Source of the DNA: Candidatus Latescibacterota bacterium
GTDB taxonomy: Bacteria > Latescibacterota > MVCY01
Assembly: GCA_030608245.1 (NCBI GenBank)
Contig: JAUWEO010000043.1
Span: 1 to 9,993 of the forward strand
Length of the DNA stretch: 9,993 bases
Direction of reading: 5' to 3'
The notes below the pieces were generated by a model that did not search any database, had not been told where the DNA came from, and was given only the letters and a program-made list of their open reading frames with translations. The position numbers and the translations under genes are program-made. Positions 6,355 through 9,993 of this stretch are shown here, in pieces. Within the stretch, counting starts at the first letter, position 1, and every line of letters begins with the position of its first letter.

Positions 6355-6951
6355 AGCTTGTAATCCAAGCCTTCTCACCGTCTCCTCACAGACCACCACC
6401 ACATCCTCGGTAGAGAGGTAGCTGGTTATGTTGGCGTCGAACAGAACCTTACAGTCAGATGGGAACTCCTTATCACCCAGGTAGAGGGCAAAGATTATTG
6501 GAACTCTGAGAAACGCCTGGATTTGGGTCGAAATATCAGCGATATCTGCCTGGGTGCTTTTCAGGGCTTGGGCTGCTTTCAGAAACAGCGAAGAGTTGTC
6601 TCCAAAGGTTCTCAAAAACGGTCTGTGCACCCTGGCTACGAATACTGGATAATATGTGATCCCCCCTGGAAGCTCCCGGAGGTCTATCCACCTGCCAGAG
6701 CTTGGGGTGCCCTTGCTCTGAGCCAAATAGTGTAGAATTATGGTCTTCTCCCTGAGACTCGCCTTTTTCGCCGAATCCTGGCAGACGATCTCTACCTCAG
6801 GAAGGTAAATCAGATACCTACACCCCAGATAATCTATCTCTATTCTGTCCTGGGAGTCCACTGTTCTGAGCTTGGCCCCGCTTAAGCGAGAGATCGTCGC
6901 CGGGTCTGCTTTCTTGAATTTCTCAACTGCCAGTTGTAAGGCGCTATTCAT
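6334..6951 (-). CDS. DUF3786-family protein
   Basis: A 205-residue soluble protein that I place in DUF3786 (PF12654) from the motifs YLGCRYLIYLPEVEI (41-55), ILHYLAQSKGTP (72-83), RWIDLRELPGGITYYPVF (87-104) and FDANITSYLSTEDVVVV (171-187). It has four cysteines (44, 57, 167, 188), none in a classical cluster motif. No signal peptide or membrane segment is seen. The gene starts 22 nt after the acsE stop with no clear Shine-Dalgarno, suggesting translation coupled to acsE. The family has no established function as far as I know; it occurs in anaerobes, and its place between acsE and acsV suggests a part in corrinoid or methyl-group handling. The final residues (about APMPKSK) are encoded by one arm of an inverted repeat and are unlikely to be functionally conserved. 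Confidence 0.85.
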   Translation of the reverse strand: MNSALQLAVEKFKKADPATISRLSGAKLRTVDSQDRIEIDYLGCRYLIYLPEVEIVCQDSAKKASLREKTIILHYLAQSKGTPSSGRWIDLRELPGGITYYPVFVARVHRPFLRTFGDNSSLFLKAAQALKSTQADIADISTQIQAFLRVPIIFALYLGDKEFPSDCKVLFDANITSYLSTEDVVVVCEETVRRLGLQAPMPKSK

Positions 6952-6973
6952 TTTGATATTCTTGAAGCCCAGC

Positions 6974-7852
6974 TCACAATTTGAGCCAGGAATGGGAATA
7001 AAGAGAATCTCCTAACAACACCTTGGTGGTCTTTATATAATCTATCTCTTCCAGGGACAAACTGCTCACATCCGGCTCCTTTCCGTCCATCACCTGCCAG
7101 ACCAGCCTCTTGATGTTTTCCTTTCCACTCCTTCCTATCTCTATCAGTTCCTGATCAAAGGCGTTGACGATGGCCGAGGAGAGCCCGTATTTCTCCAACA
7201 TAATCAGATAGGTTTGATTGAGGATGGGACGGACTTCCGCCGGGGTCCCGTTGGAAACATTGGAGAGCCCGCAGGTGGATTTACATCCCGGAGCCAAATC
7301 CCTGAACATCTGCATAAATTCGGTGCAACCTCTGACATGGTCTTGCTGAGAAGAGACGGGCAGGACAATAGGGTCAAGCCAGATATCTCCGTTGGGGATG
7401 TCTTCCTCGGCTGCTTTGGCCATAAGCTCTGCTGCCAGCATCCCCCGCTCAGATGAATCTCGGGGTATGCCCTCAGGACCTAACAGCAAACCCACAAAGC
7501 CGGCATTGTATTTCTTCACCAAGGGGAAAAGCGCTTCTATCCTTTCTGGTTTACAAGAGATGGAGTTGACAACAGCCTTGCCTTTGTGAACCTTAAGTCC
7601 TGCCTCGATGGCCTCCACATTGGTGGTGTCCAAAAACAGGGGAAGATCTACCACCTCCTGGATGGTGGTCACTATCCACTCCATAAGTTCAGGGCCCTGC
7701 TTTCTTGCCGGCCCGATGTTGACATCTAAATAGTCCATTCCCGCCTGCTTCTGCTTTATCGCCAAATCCTGGACTATCTCTATCTGTCGCTCTTTGATTG
7801 CGGGGCCGAACTGCTTAGAGACGGCGTTTATGTTCTCTCCGATAAGGATCAT
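6974..7852 (-). CDS. acsE: Methyltetrahydrofolate:corrinoid/iron-sulfur protein methyltransferase
   Basis: Transfers the methyl group of 5-methyl-tetrahydrofolate to Co(I) of the corrinoid/iron-sulfur protein. The 292-residue protein is a pterin-binding TIM barrel starting MILIGENINAV. Counting from this start, key residues fall where the Moorella enzyme has them: D75 in LDTTN, N96 in VVNSIS, D160 in LDPIVLP and N198 in GLSNVSNG (N199 in Moorella). The same frame stays open up to 7912, but that extension runs into a repeat element and lacks a ribosome site, whereas ATG 7852 has a perfect AGGAGG 6 nt upstream. Compared with the ~262-residue Moorella protein there are about 30 extra residues near 240-272 (SGKENIKRLVWQVMDGKEPD and on), before the conserved-looking end VLLGDSLYSHSW. 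It lies 170 bp downstream of acsC and 22 nt ahead of the DUF3786 gene. Confidence 0.95.
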   Translation of the reverse strand: MILIGENINAVSKQFGPAIKERQIEIVQDLAIKQKQAGMDYLDVNIGPARKQGPELMEWIVTTIQEVVDLPLFLDTTNVEAIEAGLKVHKGKAVVNSISCKPERIEALFPLVKKYNAGFVGLLLGPEGIPRDSSERGMLAAELMAKAAEEDIPNGDIWLDPIVLPVSSQQDHVRGCTEFMQMFRDLAPGCKSTCGLSNVSNGTPAEVRPILNQTYLIMLEKYGLSSAIVNAFDQELIEIGRSGKENIKRLVWQVMDGKEPDVSSLSLEEIDYIKTTKVLLGDSLYSHSWLKL

Positions 7853-7858
7853 TGTTTG

Positions 7859-7864
7859 CCTCCT
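7859..7864 (-). promoter_or_regulatory. Ribosome binding site deciding the acsE start
   Basis: AGGAGG on the minus strand, 6 nt before the ATG at 7852. It rules against the longer reading that starts near 7912 inside the repeat element. The leader (AGGCAAACAATG) nearly matches that of acsV (AGGCAAACGATG). Confidence 0.85.
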
Positions 7865-7900
7865 GGAAGTAAGTGAGTGGGAAACAGAAAAACGACTTTG

Positions 7901-8002
7901 CCACAAAGACACCAGGGCACTGAGATCTAACAGAGAATATCTACTTTGTGTCTTTGCTTGCCCCGTAGGGAAGAATGACCGTATCGGGGTGCCTTAGTGG
8001 CT
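7901..8002 (+). repeat. Octamer-based inverted-repeat element, copy 2, with a 33-bp insertion
   Basis: The left arm at 7901-7925 has three CACNAAGR-type units (CACAAAGA, CACCAGGG, CACTGAGA). The right arm is CTTTGTGTCTTTG (7944-7956) continued by TGCCTTAGTGGCT (7990-8002). In copy 3 these two right-arm pieces are contiguous. Here 33 bp (7957-7989) split the second octamer. The element lies in the acsC-acsE gap, in the same orientation as copy 3. Confidence 0.85.
7957..7989. repeat. 33-bp insertion inside repeat copy 2
   Basis: Extra sequence relative to copy 3, with CCCCG (7961-7965) and CGGGG (7985-7989) as inverted ends of a potential small hairpin. No clear target-site duplication is visible, and the left boundary is ambiguous by one base. 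Confidence 0.6.
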
Positions 8003-8022
8003 GCATACGGATTTATCTTGTC

Positions 8023-9372
8023 TTAGTTCGGCTTCCAGGTCTTCAAGAAGGCCGGTAGGTGGGCTGCCTCCCGAGGGCCGATCATTATCTGCCAGTCGGG
8101 CAGTTCTTCCTCCAGTTCCCCGGAGATCTGAGCCACATAGCCTGGTATAATCAAATTCCTGTGCTTAACCCGATCGGTGATGCCAGATTTTTTCACAAAG
8201 GGAGCGATAGTCTCGGCAACAAACTTGTCCGCCGCCCAGGCAGTCATAACCGACAGCCCCTCGGTATCCTGGACTAAAAGCCAACTGGGTACCCTGCTTG
8301 TCTCTATCTCTCCAGAGATAATGAAATAGGTGAGCGAGAAGTTGGTGGTGACCAGAACCGGAGATTCCTCTGTGGGACTGCCGACCTCATAGATGCCTTG
8401 GGTAGTGGCCATAGGCCGTTGAGGATCGGTATAGATGTTCATCCGGGCCAAAAGAAGAGGGAAGAGGCTCTCCCCCTGGAACTCAGAAAGCACAATAATT
8501 CCAGCGTATTTGGCAATCATCGTCGAGGCGATCAGGGTTTCCTCCATAAGGTCGTCGGTCATCTCACAAGGGAAGGTGATAGTGGGGAACCCTAAAGGGC
8601 GGAACTTCTTGAGAAGTGCTGCCCTTCTTGTTATTATTTGATCTTCTAACAATTGTCTGGGAGTTCTTGCCCCTGAGTCAAGGACCAAATCTTTGAGCCC
8701 GGCCTGGGTCAGCTTGGTGGTGAGCTCTGCCAGCTCGTCCAAATTCTCTCCTCGAACTGCTAAGGTGCAGCTACTCTGCTTGGCCAGGTCCGCAAGTTTT
8801 TCCCAATTGTCCTTGGTGGCGGCGTAGAGCAGAGGCTTGCGATCCTGACACAGAGCAAGCGCAGTGGTCAGCATCTCTGGATTCTGACTCATCAAGATTA
8901 TGCTGGCCTTGGTGCTGGACTTTACCTTATCAACCACCTGCTGAAATTTTTGAGCATCCCCGGACTCGTCCTTTATCGCTATCAGCTCAGGGCGAAGCAG
9001 CAGTCCTACTCTCTCATACTGAAGGAGATCAAATTGCTGAAGTCTTCTCTCTATCTCCGCCTCTTCCATAGTGTCAGTGATCAGTATAGCCAGGCCGGGA
9101 GGATTGACAAATGTCTTCTCGTGGCGAAACATCACTGTCTCCCCTCCGATTTTCAAGGCATAGTCTCCAGTGCCCACAGTCAAAGGACGGATGGGAGGGG
9201 CAGAGGCCTCACCCAGCTCTTGTTTTGCCTCTTCAGATACATAGGGGCAGGCCGATAACTCCGCCTTTCCTGCCGCCAGACTCATAGCAAAGGCCAAGCA
9301 AGTGGGGACCCCACATTCACCGCAGTTTTTCTTAGGCAATTTTTTGAATATCTCTATTCCGGTCAGGGCCAT
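8023..9372 (-). CDS. acsC: Corrinoid/iron-sulfur protein large subunit (CFeSP gamma)
   Basis: A 449-residue large subunit of the CFeSP, which carries the methyl group on cobalamin from AcsE to acetyl-CoA synthase. The N-terminal domain binds a low-potential [4Fe-4S] cluster with ligands C17, C20, C25 and C42 (NCGECGVPTCLAFAM...ACPY). Residues about 70-320 form a TIM barrel (FVNPPGLAILITDTM, then RQLLEDQIITRRAALL). The C-terminal region contains the corrinoid-binding part: TNFSLTYFIISGEIE (343-357), GLSVMTAWAADKF (372-384) and IPGYVAQISGELEEELP (409-425). Length is typical. The start ATG has AAGGAGG about 9 nt upstream. It follows acsB by 133 bp, with repeat copy 3 in the gap. The small subunit gene acsD, usually nearby, is not in this window. 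Confidence 0.96.
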   Translation of the reverse strand: MALTGIEIFKKLPKKNCGECGVPTCLAFAMSLAAGKAELSACPYVSEEAKQELGEASAPPIRPLTVGTGDYALKIGGETVMFRHEKTFVNPPGLAILITDTMEEAEIERRLQQFDLLQYERVGLLLRPELIAIKDESGDAQKFQQVVDKVKSSTKASIILMSQNPEMLTTALALCQDRKPLLYAATKDNWEKLADLAKQSSCTLAVRGENLDELAELTTKLTQAGLKDLVLDSGARTPRQLLEDQIITRRAALLKKFRPLGFPTITFPCEMTDDLMEETLIASTMIAKYAGIIVLSEFQGESLFPLLLARMNIYTDPQRPMATTQGIYEVGSPTEESPVLVTTNFSLTYFIISGEIETSRVPSWLLVQDTEGLSVMTAWAADKFVAETIAPFVKKSGITDRVKHRNLIIPGYVAQISGELEEELPDWQIMIGPREAAHLPAFLKTWKPN

Positions 9373-9381
9373 AGTTTTTGT

Positions 9382-9388
9382 CCTCCTT
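9382..9388 (-). promoter_or_regulatory. Ribosome binding site of acsC
   Basis: AAGGAGG on the minus strand, followed by 9 nt (ACAAAAACT) and the acsC ATG. It sits just downstream (in the transcript) of repeat copy 3 and outside its arms, so a hairpin there would leave it accessible. Confidence 0.75.
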
Positions 9389-9415
9389 TATAGAAATGGT
9401 AAAGTAACAGTCCCA

Positions 9416-9482
9416 CCACAAAGACACCAAGACACTAAGATTAAATTGGATACTTCCTTTGTGTCTTTGTGCCTTAGTGGCT
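9416..9482 (+). repeat. Octamer-based inverted-repeat element, copy 3 (most complete)
   Basis: The left arm at 9416-9440 is three tandem 8-bp units (CACAAAGA, CACCAAGA, CACTAAGA) followed by TTAAAT. The right arm at 9457-9482 is their inverted counterpart (CTTTGTGT, CTTTGTGC, CTTAGTGG, CT). It lies between acsB and acsC and is the best reference for the family because both arms are full length and uninterrupted. Confidence 0.85.
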
Positions 9483-9505
9483 AAAAGTTTCTATATTATA
9501 GTAAC

Positions 9506-9993
9506 TTAAAACAGCGGATCCATACTCAGTGCCGGATGGCCTTTCTCCTCAAGGAAGGGAAGAATCTCCTCCTCGGTGGTGCCGATGGTCTCATCGGCAA
9601 TCATATCTAACAGATCAGGCATGCCTATCTCTTCTGCTCGGACTTTAAATCTATCGGCGATTTCCTCTTTAAGCATCTTGGGCATCCAGACCACTCGTTT
9701 CATTCCTCCATCGGCGGAGAGGAATTTCCTCTGGGTTATGTTGAATTTGGAATGGCCTAGAAATCCTGGGGTCTGGGCGCCTCCCCCAATGGTGCCGGCT
9801 AAGGTGGTGAACTTCATCCCACAGGGGGTCATCTCAGCGAATTCGCGGTTAACACTCATCACCCCGTTACACGAAGGGAGCACGGCAGCGATACACTCGC
9901 AGCAGCCACAGGTGGTCATAGGATCGATCATAAGGCTGTAGACGCTCACCTTTTCCAGTGCCCCCCGCGAGGCCTTACGAACAAAGTCGTTAC
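9506..9993 (-). CDS. acsB: Acetyl-CoA synthase, C-terminal 161 residues (5' end beyond the window)
   Basis: C-terminal part of ACS, which makes acetyl-CoA from CO, a methyl group from the CFeSP and CoA at a nickel-containing A-cluster. The frame is open to the right edge, beginning NDFVRKASRGALEKVSVYSL; a GTG at 9949 is internal, not a start. The A-cluster distal-nickel motif Cys-Gly-Cys is present (visible residues 28-30, codons at 9902-9910), equivalent to C595/C597 of the Moorella enzyme. Other family blocks follow: NGVMSVNRE, MTPCGMKFTTLAGTIGGG, QTPGFLGHSKF, FLSADGGMKRVVWMPKMLKE, ADETIGTTEEEI and the terminal GHPALSMDPLF. The residue after the Cys-Gly-Cys is a third cysteine, where I recall Phe being usual. 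The four cubane cysteines lie upstream, outside the window. First visible gene of the operon. Confidence 0.96.
   Translation of the reverse strand, partial: NDFVRKASRGALEKVSVYSLMIDPMTTCGCCECIAAVLPSCNGVMSVNREFAEMTPCGMKFTTLAGTIGGGAQTPGFLGHSKFNITQRKFLSADGGMKRVVWMPKMLKEEIADRFKVRAEEIGMPDLLDMIADETIGTTEEEILPFLEEKGHPALSMDPLF

Noticed and set aside
7853..7912. A 20-residue N-terminal extension of AcsE
   Set aside because: It reads into repeat copy 2 and has no ribosome site, while the ATG at 7852 has a perfect AGGAGG and aligns with family N-termini.
9416..9482. Octamer repeats considered as a CRISPR array
   Set aside because: Units are 8 bp with no spacers and form inverted arms, not direct repeats of 25-40 bp separated by unique spacers.
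9947..9949. A GTG that could start a 147-residue protein
   Set aside because: The frame stays open to the window edge and the upstream residues match AcsB, so this is an internal Val codon.

Overview
The window is a compact Wood-Ljungdahl (reductive acetyl-CoA) pathway cluster. Every convincing gene lies on the minus strand, so transcription runs from high to low coordinates. The genes point to a strictly anaerobic bacterium: tetrahydrofolate-linked formate activation (Fhs), a bacterial-type methyltransferase (AcsE), acetyl-CoA synthase (AcsB) and the corrinoid protein large subunit (AcsC). Base composition is moderate, and the gaps carry small palindromic repeats of a kind I associate with uncultivated subsurface or sediment bacteria. 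A Chloroflexota/Dehalococcoidia-like or other uncultivated acetogen-like lineage is plausible, but the sequence alone does not settle it.

In transcription order: the C-terminal part of acsB (runs off the right edge), acsC, acsE, a DUF3786-family gene, acsV (RACo-type corrinoid reactivator), a P-loop plus DRTGG protein resembling the regulatory half of phosphotransacetylase, a cooC/acsF-like nickel ATPase, a small NIL-domain two-[4Fe-4S] ferredoxin, an adenosine-specific-kinase family gene, and the N-terminal 373 codons of fhs (runs off the left edge). Gaps between genes range from 10 to 250 bp and coding density is high.

Together the genes link the two branches of the pathway. Fhs feeds formate into the folate methyl branch. 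AcsE moves the methyl group from methyl-tetrahydrofolate to the corrinoid iron-sulfur protein, whose large subunit is AcsC. AcsV rescues oxidised Co(II) corrinoid. AcsB condenses methyl, CO and CoA. The CooC-like ATPase probably helps load nickel into ACS or CODH. The ferredoxin, DUF3786, DRTGG and adenosine-kinase-like proteins are conserved-looking accessories whose exact jobs are not established. acsD (CFeSP small subunit) and acsA/cooS (CODH) are absent from the window and should lie upstream of acsB or elsewhere.

Four of the gaps hold structured repeats. Three are copies of one inverted-repeat element built from 8-bp units (1157-1218, 7901-8002, 9416-9482; the middle copy carries a 33-bp insertion). 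An unrelated 88-bp palindromic element lies at 3006-3093. A further inverted repeat at 6298-6354 overlaps the end of the DUF3786 gene and supplies its last codons and stop. No RNA genes, CRISPR arrays or transposase genes were seen.
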